In this document: positions 21,353 through 30,534 of the stretch, in pieces | How positions within the stretch are numbered: position 1 is the first letter of the stretch | Layout of the letters: each line of letters begins with the position of its first letter | Assembly: GCA_025331125.1 (NCBI GenBank) | Contig: JAOALB010000258.1 | Coordinates: 1-37,561, forward strand | Source of the DNA: Mycogone perniciosa | Lineage: Eukaryota > Ascomycota > Sordariomycetes > Hypocreales > Hypocreaceae | Direction of reading: 5' to 3' | Length of the DNA: 37,561 bases | Program-made: the position numbers and the translations under genes | Notes under the pieces: model-generated | The model's database searches: none | Seen by the model: the letters and a program-made list of their open reading frames with translations, nothing else | Told to the model about the DNA's origin: nothing

Positions 21353-22270
21353 GTTGAAGCAAAGTGATACGGATTGGAGAGGGAAATCGACAAGATTCTT
21401 TCAGAAAATTTAGGCACGGCGTAGGAAGCAGTCAGCAGTCAACTGTTCAAAAGATATCTCCTTTGGCATAAAATCAACACGTAATGAGCCGATGCTGGGA
21501 GACTCGGACCTGTGGCTGAGTCCAACTGAGATTTGATACTGGGCAGACCGATCATCGCAGCTAGCTGAAACAATTATTATTAGGGGTGGCGTGTCTGTTG
21601 CTCCAAATGCTTGTTTGCCGCGGCATCCGTTCATCACGATACCTATTTACATGCCACAAGTTTGTTTACTTCTTCGTTTGTTTCAGTATTAACGACCATG
21701 GGTAAGCTAGTTATGAGCTAGTTACATAAATCCACATCTAGGCAATAGGTAGGCTTAGCCAAGGTCTATCGTATCCACATATTAGGTTACCTCTTCGTGG
21801 TCCTTGTATTTGTAAACCACTATTCCGTATTATCCGTCCTGATAATAGGGCTTGGTGCCAAAGCAAGGGTGAAGTGTGGGGTCAAAAGCTAACGTCTGGC
21901 GGAGCCCAACACCTCCACATGTTGCCGCAAGGGGTGTATGTCTAACTAGTCAAATCTTAGTTGTGTTTACTGCTCCACGATGCGGAGGTAGGGGTGTCTG
22001 CAACTGTGGGATCCTTGGTGCAGTAGGTAGGTTTGTTCGGTTTGTTCGGGATGCTCTCGTATCGTTCAACTTGGGCACCTTACATGCACCCGGCCCTGTC
22101 TGGCAACGATGCTTCGGAATAGCCCACCCCCCTTGCTGATATCAGACAGTGGCTGTAAGAGTTGTTCGGCGGCGGCCAAGTGTGCTCTGTCAACCGGACT
22201 GTTTATCATAATATCTTCAACCTCCAATATTCGTTTGCCTTGAGAAATTTGACAACTCACCAACTTGATC
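21353..22270. promoter_or_regulatory. Divergent intergenic region, RTA1-like gene / P450-2
   Basis: 918 bp holding both 5' flanks. The middle is taken by a fragment of a dispersed repeat (21680-21818). A tandem GGTTTGTTC doublet lies at about 22028-22046. Short frames here carry no family signal. Confidence 0.4.
21680..21818. repeat. Fragment of dispersed LTR-like repeat inside the cluster
   Basis: About 140 bp resembles the inner part of the 34196-34770 repeat arm. Shared blocks include AGCCAAGGTCT, TATCG.ATCCA and CTC.ACGTGGTCCT or CTTCGTGGTCCT. It is in the same orientation as the right-hand arm and diverged. It places an old insertion between two cluster genes without breaking either. 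Confidence 0.6.
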
Positions 22271-23886
22271 ATGATCTTCTGGCCCTTGATCGTCGTTGTT
22301 GTGTCGCTGTTGCTCTGCCGCCACCTCTACTGCGAGCTCACCCTCGGAGCAGAGCGACGACGGTTCAAGAGACAACATGGATGCAAACCCATCACCAAAA
22401 TCCGATCATTGGATCCAATTTTCGGGTTCGATGTCCTCATTAACGTGGTGCGGAGCTACGCCAACAACACCCTGCTGCAAAAGACAGCTTCAATGCTGGA
22501 GGAGTACAGCAATACCATCCGACTCAGCTTCTCGGGGCTGCCAGTTATCATGACCATTGAGCCAGAGAACCTCAAGTATAGTAAGCGACTAAATTTTCAA
22601 CCTACAGTCGGCATCCTTGCAAAAGCTAACAACAAGTCGTAGTGCTGGCCCTTTGCTTCAACGACTGGGAGCTTGGCAAACCTCGAAGGGAGAGACTCGG
22701 TAAATTGGCGGGGAAAGCAATCTTCACTACCGATGGCAAAGACTGGGAGGTGCGTTATAACTTCCTCATCACGTACCCAAGCAGACAACTAATCGAAATG
22801 TAGCACTCTAGAGCCCTCCTCCGACCAAACTTCATTCGAAAGCAATACCAGGACCTTACAGCTCTGGAACAGCACGTCCAACACCTAATCGACATAATTC
22901 CCAAAAATGGCGAGACGGTCGATCTCCAAGACATGTTTCTACGTTTCACCATCGATTCGGCAACTGAACTTCTCTTTGGAAAATCCTGCGAATCGCTGCT
23001 CCCGGACTCCACGGCCCCCATCGACTTTGCCAATGCCTTCGACAGCGCTCTTCTTGAGCTGCGAAACCAGGAGAAATGGGGCCCGCTCGGCCGCTACTTC
23101 ATCTCAGACAAGCCATTCCAACGGCACATGAAGAATACCGATGACTTTATCTATGGATACATCCACGCCGCCATCGCTCGTCACCATCAGAGCAAGCCAT
23201 CAGAGACAGCAAACAAACGCTACATCTTCCTGGACGAACTGGCTAAAGAGAGCCAAGAGCCTAAAGTCCTCCGTGATGAAATCATCAGCGTCCTCATCGC
23301 TGCGCGGGACACCACCGCCACGCTGATGAGCAACCTCTGGTTCACGCTAGCCCGTCAACCAGAGGTCTGGGCCAAGCTGCGCGCCGAAATCTGCCCCCTG
23401 TCCGGGCAAACACCAACGCACGAGCAGCTCAAGGACATGAGATATCTCCGATGGTGTCTCTCTGAGACTCTGAGGCTGTGGCCGCCCGTCAACTTCAATG
23501 GGCGCATGGCTGTCCGGGACACGTGGCTTCCCCTCGGTGGCGGCGCGGACCGCAAGTCGCCCATTTTTATTCCAAAGGGTCAAGAAGTCTTTTGGTCCAC
23601 GTACGCGCTCCAGAGGCGCAAGGATATTTATGGTCCCGATGCCAACGACTTCAGGCCTGAGCGATGGGAGAAGATTCGGCCTCATTGGGAGTACATTCCG
23701 TTTAGCGGCGGTCCGCGTATCTGCATTGGACAGCAGTTTGCTCTGACGGAGGCGGCGTATGTTACTGTGCGGTTGGTGCAGAATTTTCCGGTGATTGAGA
23801 ACAGGGATCCAATGCCTTGGACGGAGCACATTACTGTTGTTACGTCGAGTAAGCATGGGACTCAGGTTAGTTTGCGGAGGGCGTAA
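22271..23886 (+). CDS. Cytochrome P450, CYP52-like (P450-2)
   Basis: Exons 22271-22580, 22643-22749 and 22804-23886 (introns of 62 and 54 bp, donors GTAAGC and GTGCGT) give 499 aa. The start is the ATG in TTGATCATGATC, followed by a hydrophobic anchor. Splicing yields GKAIFTTDGKDWEHSRALLR, the C-helix signature of the alkane/fatty-acid hydroxylase group that includes CYP52. The I-helix is a canonical AARDTTATLMS near residue 305, so this enzyme keeps the oxygen-activating Thr that the other three lack. ExxR (ETLR) is near 359 and the heme loop FSGGPRICIG near 438. Relatives oxidise terminal carbons of long alkyl chains; here it may oxidise a side chain or acyl tail of the pathway intermediate. 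The reaction is not determined by the sequence. Confidence 0.92.
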
Positions 23887-24149
23887 GATCGAGATTTATT
23901 CGATGATTACACAATTTCATAGTTGCAATAAATTTGAACTCATTGCCTCAAGAAAACAACATCACGTCTCTTTAGTAAACGATAGATAGATTCCTTGGGA
24001 CAAGGATTCGGCCCACGTGCACTTTTAATGACAGCATATCTTGCCATTACAGCACTCAACCCCAGCTCTCGGCTAAGTCTTTCTCTCCAAACATCACCCG
24101 CGGGTACACGAGTATGGGCATCTCAGTCCTAATGACACGATCAATACCT

Positions 24150-25890
24150 CTAACTAGCCTCCGTATGACCATTGTCAATCTCAAATCGCCACTTGGCGTC
24201 TTGGAACTCGGCCCGTTTCCTTATTGTAACTCCCAGACCCGTAACCGGCTTCTTGCGGATATCATCGTAATACGCCTCCGGAACCACCACATCCTTCCCA
24301 TCTAATCCAGAAACATCACAGCCCATAATCAGAAAGGCCGCCATGGCGAGGAGCTCAACTTGCGCTACGTGCCTACCGGGACACAGGTGTTTGCCGCCAC
24401 CGAATGGTATAAAACCCTGGTTCATGGCCTTCTTCTTAACCTTGCCCAAGTCTTTCATCCTGATCCATCGGCGGCCATCAAACTGGTCTGCATCGCCACC
24501 CCAGATAGAGGTGTTGGGATGCAAAGTTGCCATGGGGATCAGCACGACCGTGCCCCTCTTTAGCAAATACGACTCATCGGTAACAGGGTCGCGAATAACA
24601 GTATCCTTGACGACCTCACGACAAGGCATATTAAGGTTGGAGCACCGCAGTCCCTCGCGGTAGCTCGACATCAGCAACGGGGCAGTGGTGTCGTTAATGC
24701 GAGAGAGATTGAGTGTCACAATCTTACGGCCTTCATCCAAGGATAAGCTCTCCATCAACACTCCCGAATCTTCAAGCTCACGCCGCAGTTCTTGAACCAG
24801 ATCTGGCTCAGAGAAGATGTGCGCGAGCATCCAGAAAAGCGATGGGATGACATTCACTACCGCCACCGTGAGGAGGAAGAGATCAAAGCTCGCCGATTCT
24901 GCCACGCTGAAGCCACAGGACTGGGCGTTTTCGAAACGTGCCTTCACGATGTCGGAGGCTTGCTTGTGATGGTTTTGTTCATAGTATCGTGTGAATGCAT
25001 CAGTCAAACGCGCTCGTGCAGCACAAGCATCTGGGGCGACGAGGCGAGAGAAGTAAGGGATCAAGAGTTTCGACTGACTAAATTCGTAGGTCCTATGACA
25101 TTGTCAGTTTGGTGAACCACGACTGATCTCCAGCAAGTGTCCTATCTTACCACATGTCTTCTATTAAATTCGGATCCTCTATGATCGGATTGCCAGGGCC
25201 GTACAGTGCCGTGCTGTTATTGAGCACCATGCCGCTCGAAAGCCACCTCAGCAGGTCTTGCACCTCTGTGACATTGCCCAGGCCGTTCACAAGAGCCGCC
25301 ATGCCGTCCAAGATGGCCGATTCAGTTTTGCCTAGGCTTGGATTAAGCGACAGCTTTTCTGTGAAAGCTTTGTGACTTTGGCGTGCAAAGTCTCCCTTCT
25401 TTAGGATCTTGGTGACGTGTGGCCCGAGGTTCATGAGCTGAGGGGCCACCTTTGCGACCAAGACGTCGGCTGAAAGATCAGGAGATCGTAGTGCGCCTTG
25501 CGCAAGAGATGGGGAGCAGATAACGTAGAGCTTGTAAAGTCCGATGCGCATCGTGTATGCTCCAAGGCCTGTCCTAGTACTGAAGGAGCTCTAGTTAGTA
25601 AGCGGATTTTAAGTTGCAGTACTCTGTCAAACGTACCGAAGCATGTCGAGATACTGTAAACTATGCATGGAGAAGCCTACAATATGCCCGATGAGGGGAA
25701 TATTGGCTGGAGCCAGTCGAGGTTCTCTGGGGTCGAGAGAATTTCGCCATATTGTCCACGCAATCATGACAGCCAATAGAGGGAGCACAGTCGCTGAAAC
25801 GGGCAACGACGCGAGTGCTGGAAGGGAAAAGGCATGATGGCGACTTTCAAGAAGCTGGGCCATGGGCGAGTTCTTCAATTCTTGATCCAT
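24150..25890 (-). CDS. Cytochrome P450, CYP7/CYP8-like (P450-3)
   Basis: Exons 25890-25637, 25579-25151 and 25092-24150 (57- and 58-bp introns) give 541 aa. The ATG at 25890 was chosen because the two codons before it are non-ATG. The I-helix reads VVNVIPSLFW near residue 304, with Asn in place of the oxygen-activating Thr; ExxR is EGLR near 373; heme loop FGGGKHLCPGR near 458. A proline-rich DPREPRLAPANIPLIG hinge follows the membrane anchor. Intron positions (after LR and within the Trp codon of EDMW) match those of P450-4, and the two are divergent neighbours, so they are paralogues from an inverted duplication or an old pair. It converges on P450-2 with 263 bp between stops. Likely an ER oxidase of a sterol- or terpenoid-like substrate (inference). 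Confidence 0.9.
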
Positions 25891-26589
25891 TGTCAAACTC
25901 TGTTTGGTAAAGGTTCACCGAGACACCTCGTTCCTGTTTTTGCTATTGATCGTCACGGTTTGTCATGAAGAGCCATTCTGGCAACGGCAATTGTGACAAT
26001 TGTACGGAGTAATACGGAGTGCTCTCTACGGCAAAGCAATGCCACACACATCTAATTATGGCACATGAGCCACTCGGTTTCTAAAGTTTCTCGACCGCAA
26101 TTCCCGGACCAGGAGCTGTTAATCTCACCCCCTATGTCAAACAAATATCCACTTCTAAGTCCGGAACGTAAGCGGCTTTTGTGGGTCGCTATCATAATGG
26201 TCTCGAGATAGCGGCGATACCAGCATAGTGGGCCAAGGAGGATCAGTCTAAGGAGCCCTGCAGCCCCGTTTACCTTAGATGAGGTACACCGAGGTACTGA
26301 GTTCGGCTCAGACGGCTCGCGACATAGCCCGCCACTAATATGAGCGTCAACTCGATTGTCAGCAGCTTATACGAGCCTTTCGAGGCCATGGCCTTAGCAC
26401 ACTTAGCGTTGTAAAGGGCGTTATTTTATAGAGTTGAGTTGTTCAGCCACATATGCATATGTGCAGTTTATGACTGGTACTGAGAATCATTATCACCAAC
26501 GGGACGGCATCTCCTTGCAAGCTGGACTCTGAACGTACCTAGGGTCTGAGAGGTCTGTATCGCTCCGGCTTTGACTCAAAATTCTCGCC
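25891..26589. promoter_or_regulatory. Divergent promoter region of the paralogous P450-3 / P450-4 pair
   Basis: About 700 bp. It contains a perfect 16-bp palindrome, CACATATGCATATGTG, at 26448-26463, roughly 130 bp before the P450-4 start. A TACGGAGTAATACGGAG micro-repeat lies near 26003-26019, and a TATTTTATAG element at 26422-26431 could serve as a TATA-like box. The palindrome could be a site for a dimeric regulator; no functional evidence. Confidence 0.45.
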
Positions 26590-28223
26590 ATGATTCGATT
26601 CAGCCTCGTATTGCTGCTATTACTAGTTGTAGCTGTTATTTTGTTACAGAAAAGAAAGAAAGGGGATCCACGAGAGCCGCCCTTCATACCATCTACCATC
26701 CCATTTGTCGGGCATGGCCTTGGACTCCTGCGATATGGGGTCTCTTACTTTGTCATCCTACGGTCAGTGTCCCGGCAAGTTGTCCCAAACTTGACATTGA
26801 CAATCCCAGATCTCAGATTCGATATCCTATATACACAATCAACCTTATGTCTCAGAAATCCTATATAATAAACGATCCCGATCTCATTAGTCTTGTCCAA
26901 CGCGAGAGCAAAAGAATTTCCAACAATGGCCCCTTTGTCGAGACGGTGTTCAAGAGGATGCTCGGCAACAATGACGAGAGCATGAGCATCATATTGTCAA
27001 ATATGGATGGGCATCGGCAGACCCCCTCCTATCGCAAGGACATGAAGGCTGTAGAGCATGAAGCACTCGCTCCTGGCCGTGCTATGGCGCAGATTTATTC
27101 TGATAGCATGGATGAAATCGCCAAAGACATTCACGATGTTACTATGCGGAGTCCGCAACGTGTAAATCTCATGGTGTGGCTAAGGGAGATCTATACTTTG
27201 TCGACCGCTAATGCTCTATATGGCCCGCAGAACCCGTTTGCGGTATCGAGGGACTTAGTTCAGGCGTTTTGGTAAGAATAGTTCCCGAGGAGGTATGCAT
27301 AGATTTCTGTCTAACCTTTTGATAATAGGGACTATGACTCGGGTCTTAAGATGCTCGTGCTTGAGTTATTTCCTGCCATCACGGCACAGACTGCTTTGAA
27401 CGCCCGCGAGAGGCTCGTACGTGAGCTCGAGCAATTTCTAAATAGGAACAAGAACGGACGAGACAAATACGCTGAGATGGTGCAAAACAGACTGAACGTC
27501 AATGATCAGCATTCCTGCTCCGACGACAGTAAGGCACGTTCAGAACTGGGTCTGCTCTCTGGCCTTTTGATCAATACTGTCCCTGCCACATTCTGGATGC
27601 TCGCTCACATCCTGTCGTCCGAGTCATTGCATTCCACAATCCTATCTGAGGTCAGCGAGGTAATCCAGATGAGCGAAGACACAGACGCCCCTACTTCGCA
27701 TATCGATGTGGCAGCCATCAAGAAAAGATGTCCCATCCTCGTTTCGACATACCGAGAGGTCCTCCGCCTAGCAGGCTCCGCAACAGCCACACTTAGTGTC
27801 GAAGAAGATACAATTCTTGATCAACGCTACTTGCTCAAGAAGGGCGCCATAGTCCAGATCCCCACCAACTCAATACACGCTGATACTGAGGTCTGGGGTC
27901 CTGATGCCGAGGACTTTAAGCCAGAGCGCTTTATCGAGTCAAGCAAGACTACCAAGAAGCAACATCCTTCTGCGTTCCGTACCTTTGGCGGTGGTTCAGG
28001 TTTGTGTCCCGGGCGCCACTTGGCCATGGATGAGATCATTACGTTTACTACGCTTATGCTGTACACCTTTGACATCAGACCAGAGGAGTCTTCAGCTAGC
28101 TTTAAACTGCCGCAAAAGTATACGAGAAGCCTAGGGTCACTCATGAACCCAGTCGGTTCATTCAATGTGGTTTTGAACTGTCGGGAAAAGCTAAAGGGCG
28201 TGACTTGGAAGTTCAGAGTATAG
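26590..28223 (+). CDS. Cytochrome P450, CYP7/CYP8-like (P450-4)
   Basis: Exons 26590-26762, 26810-27271 and 27329-28223 (introns of 47 and 57 bp, donors GTCAGT and GTAAGA) give 509 aa. The first intron is short but joins cleanly to …VILRSQIRYPIYTI. An N-terminal run of Leu/Val anchors the protein in the ER. The I-helix is LLINTVPATFWMLAHI near residue 293, closest of the three to the CYP7A1 pattern (Asn, then Pro, then FW); EVLR near 355; FGGGSGLCPGR near 430. Shared intron positions and similar I- and L-helix sequences mark it as a paralogue of P450-3. It is the last recognisable cluster gene before the right-hand transposon island. Confidence 0.9.
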
Positions 28224-28444
28224 GACTAGAGGTTTGATGGTTGCGTGGCTCAACAACGAAGTGTGGTTGGTTTTGTCATATCGCTCGTTATGAGCTTACT
28301 CCCCTATGCCATTTCTTTTTTTCAGTAAAACCCCATAATTAACCTATCTTATTGGCCCTCGCTTGCTTTACTCTGAACAACATAAAAAAACACGTCTTTG
28401 CTATGCGGTTCTTATAAGCTACATCATTTTACTTTTCATTAAAG

Positions 28445-28700
28445 GTACAAAAACATCACAGGCTATACCCCTTTTAAACCCTTTAGCGCCGCCAAGGCCA
28501 AAGCCCCTGAACCGGAAATAGCTGAGTTCATTCCAATTGGAATGAACTGGACCCCTGAACACATCACAGAAGGTAGGTTGCTCCAAATCCACTCCATTGA
28601 CCATGCTCTATCTAACTGTTCATTTCCAGCTCTTTTATTGTTGAGGAAGGGTAGCCTGAGACATTGCTTAATTCCATACAGAGGCTTCCCTCGTCTATGA
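28445..28700 (+). pseudogene. Unidentified coding remnant with a well-formed intron
   Basis: After a possible acceptor (CATTAAAG) the plus strand reads about 42 protein-like codons including PFSAAKAKAPEPEIAEF and MNWTPEHITE. It ends at a GTAGGT donor at 28573. A 57-bp interval with a CTAAC branch site ends CCAG at 28629, and the joined frame continues ALLLLRKGSLRH to a stop near 28700. Composition and splice signals look genic, but I find no start exon and cannot name the family. It may be a truncated gene or transposon cargo. Confidence 0.33.
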
Positions 28701-28837
28701 ATTCAGGTTCCCTCCCCAACCTCTCTCATTCCAATACCGCGACAGGTAAAGGAACGAGACTGGCTTGGCAAGATCCCGGACTACTATGAACGGTGAGGAC
28801 TCGGGGCCCCAGAGTTGAAACTCCTGCGCCCCGTCCT

Positions 28838-29425
28838 TCACAGGTTGCTGGTAGAGAGGTCGGGACGCGGTGAATTTCTCGGACATGACGCGAGACCCGT
28901 CAGCAGATGCGGCGAACCGAGGGAACAAGACCCTCTTTCCTTTGTAAATTGAAATTTAGCGAACGGCGGCTTTGAGCTACTGGCTCCCAACGTCCTATTG
29001 CCCAGATGTGGATTTATGGATGTACAGATGGAAGCAGAAACCCGCAAACAGTCGGCCGAGCTTAAACTTCTTAGAGAACTCCATACAACGACTGAAGCTT
29101 TCCTCCCAAACAGCTTGAAAATCCGAGGTATTGAGGTTACTAGTTAGCGATGGAGATTAATTATGTGTTATAGAGAATACACTCACTTCCTAGAATCCCC
29201 ATATATATCAGTATACTTGCAGTAATCAATATTCTCTCTCAAAAATAGGGAAATACTTACAATCTAGAATCCCCATATATATCAGTATATAAATGGTAGC
29301 CAGGCTTATAGATAAACTTAAATACTCACCCGCTTATCAACATTCACATCTGATGCTGCATTTATGACTGGGCGTGCCAGACCCAGCCAAGCAAAAGCGG
29401 CCAAGAGGATGATTATAGCCTGCAT
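28838..29425 (-). CDS. Candidate small secreted peptide gene with two 3-nt micro-exons
   Basis: Exon 1 (29425-29330) encodes 32 residues: an evident signal peptide (MQAIIILLAAFAWLGLARP) and a short propeptide ending VDKR, a Kex2-type dibasic site, directly before a GTGAGT donor. The sequence beyond shows TTCTAG-ATT-GTAAGT and TTCTAG-GAA-GTGAGT, then TTTTCAAG. Read literally this is three introns of 66, 71 and 73 bp (29329-29264, 29260-29190, 29186-29114) separated by two 3-nt exons (29263-29261 and 29189-29187). All three have CTGAT or CTAAC branch sites. The frame then stays open from 29113 to a stop at 28838, but its end overlaps a dispersed-repeat fragment, so the C-terminus is doubtful. 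Function unknown: effector, peptide precursor, or a decayed gene. Confidence 0.45.
28950..29022. repeat. Fragment of the dispersed LTR-like repeat
   Basis: Contains TAGCGAACGGC, a TGGCTCC…CCTATTGCCCAGA block and GTGGATTTATG. These match the 32408-33125 arm and the reverse complement of the 21680-21818 fragment. It is short and diverged. Confidence 0.5.
29191..29289. repeat. Direct repeat pair of about 25 bp, 74 bp apart
   Basis: TAGAATCCCCATATATATCA plus GTATA occurs at 29191-29215 and again at 29265-29289. On the minus strand each copy supplies the branch site and the TTCTAG acceptor of a putative intron. A tandem duplication of one intron/micro-exon unit explains the pair. Confidence 0.8.
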
Positions 29426-29900
29426 TATGTTGGTAGTTTGGATAGTATGATGTGATAGATATAGACTGCAAAGAGGCTTCTGATATCGTTGCAGCACAGG
29501 TCATACGATCAATTGGGTGGCGGACGACAAGCACAAAGATAGCTCAAGAGTCAAGCAATTGAAGCAACGTGTTTTCTAACTAAAAAGCGAATATAGCTGA
29601 TGTTAGATAAACAGACGTCGGCGGCGATAGCATCATTAGAGCCGATATACGAGGTGACAAAAGCATCACCAAAACACCAACTGAGACTTGTCGCAACATT
29701 GGCATGGACATGTTCTAAACTCGTGAGACATGTTTCACATGTGCCTTGTTCCGTTCGTCTCGCCCCTGCCCCCCCTTCATGCCATCATTCAAGAAGCGCC
29801 CTATTCGTATAGCTGCTTTGCCACAAGAGCCTCAACTTCCATGAACCATCGTTTGGTGACATCACGGGAGCAGGAGAAAACTAAACCTCTCAGCTAACAT
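29426..29900 (-). promoter_or_regulatory. 5' flank of the candidate secreted-peptide gene
   Basis: Read on the minus strand, the 150 bp before the ATG is pyrimidine-rich and ends …ACTACCAACATA-ATG, as fungal leaders often do. No coding potential is seen on either strand. Plus-strand frame 29600-29812 shows no family signal. Confidence 0.3.
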
Positions 29901-29907
29901 GCGGGCA

Positions 29908-30084
29908 GGCTGGTGATCCATTCCATTTCATTTCAAGTGGACGCTTACCTAAATAGGAAAGAAGTACGTACCTATCAGGGCATTAGGCTAATTATCTTGG
30001 TCTTATTCATCCACAGGTACGTATCTCTTTCCTATTTAAGTAAGCGTCTACTTGAAATGAAATGGGAATGGAATGGATCGCCAG
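29908..30084. mobile_element. Palindromic MITE inserted in a transposase remnant
   Basis: About 177 bp with terminal inverted repeats of 60-65 bp. The left arm runs from GCTGGTGATCCATTCC to AGTACGTACCT; the right arm is its reverse complement with a few substitutions and a 6-base difference. Only about 40 bp separates the arms and it encodes nothing. It lies immediately before the surviving C-terminus of a Tc1/mariner transposase. Confidence 0.75.
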
Positions 30085-30104
30085 CTTCTCCATGGGTTAA
30101 CTGA

Positions 30105-30329
30105 CCGCCACACAGCGCAGATCTTAACCCTATTGAACATTTGTGGATTTGGATGAAAAGATGGATCGCAAAGCATTATCCTGAGCGCCCAAAAGGAAAG
30201 CGTTTATATGAGGCTATTATTGCTGCTTGGGAAGCTGTTCCCTCTGAATATTTGTTAAAGTTGGTACACTTGATGCCACGGCGGGTAGCTGCTGTTAAGG
30301 CTGCCCATGGCGGTTACAGCGGCTACTAG
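30105..30329 (+). pseudogene. Tc1/mariner transposase, C-terminal remnant
   Basis: Reads PPHSADLNPIEHLWIWMKRW and continues about 55 more codons to a stop at 30329. The DLNPIEHLW block is the third catalytic carboxylate region (DDE/D) of Tc1/mariner transposases. The codon before it is TGA where this family usually has Trp, and the rest of the enzyme is missing or displaced by the palindromic insertion. Confidence 0.8.
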
Positions 30330-30534
30330 AGCAACATTCCAATACCTGTTTTAACCCTGTTTCCCTACTTTTTACATGTACCTTAATGTATAATCCGTCT
30401 TTTCGCCAATTCTATTATCAATTTTGATTGGTTATTTACCCCTGCCTTATCTCCCCGCTACAAGTACCAATTTGTGAAACATTCCAGGACTGTAAGGTGG
30501 GTTAGGATGAGGGGTGTGCGGTTCATTCCCGCAG
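30330..30534. other. Gap between transposon remnants
   Basis: About 200 bp, probably the 3' flank of the Tc1/mariner element plus the 3' end of the LINE that follows. No gene is seen. Confidence 0.4.
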
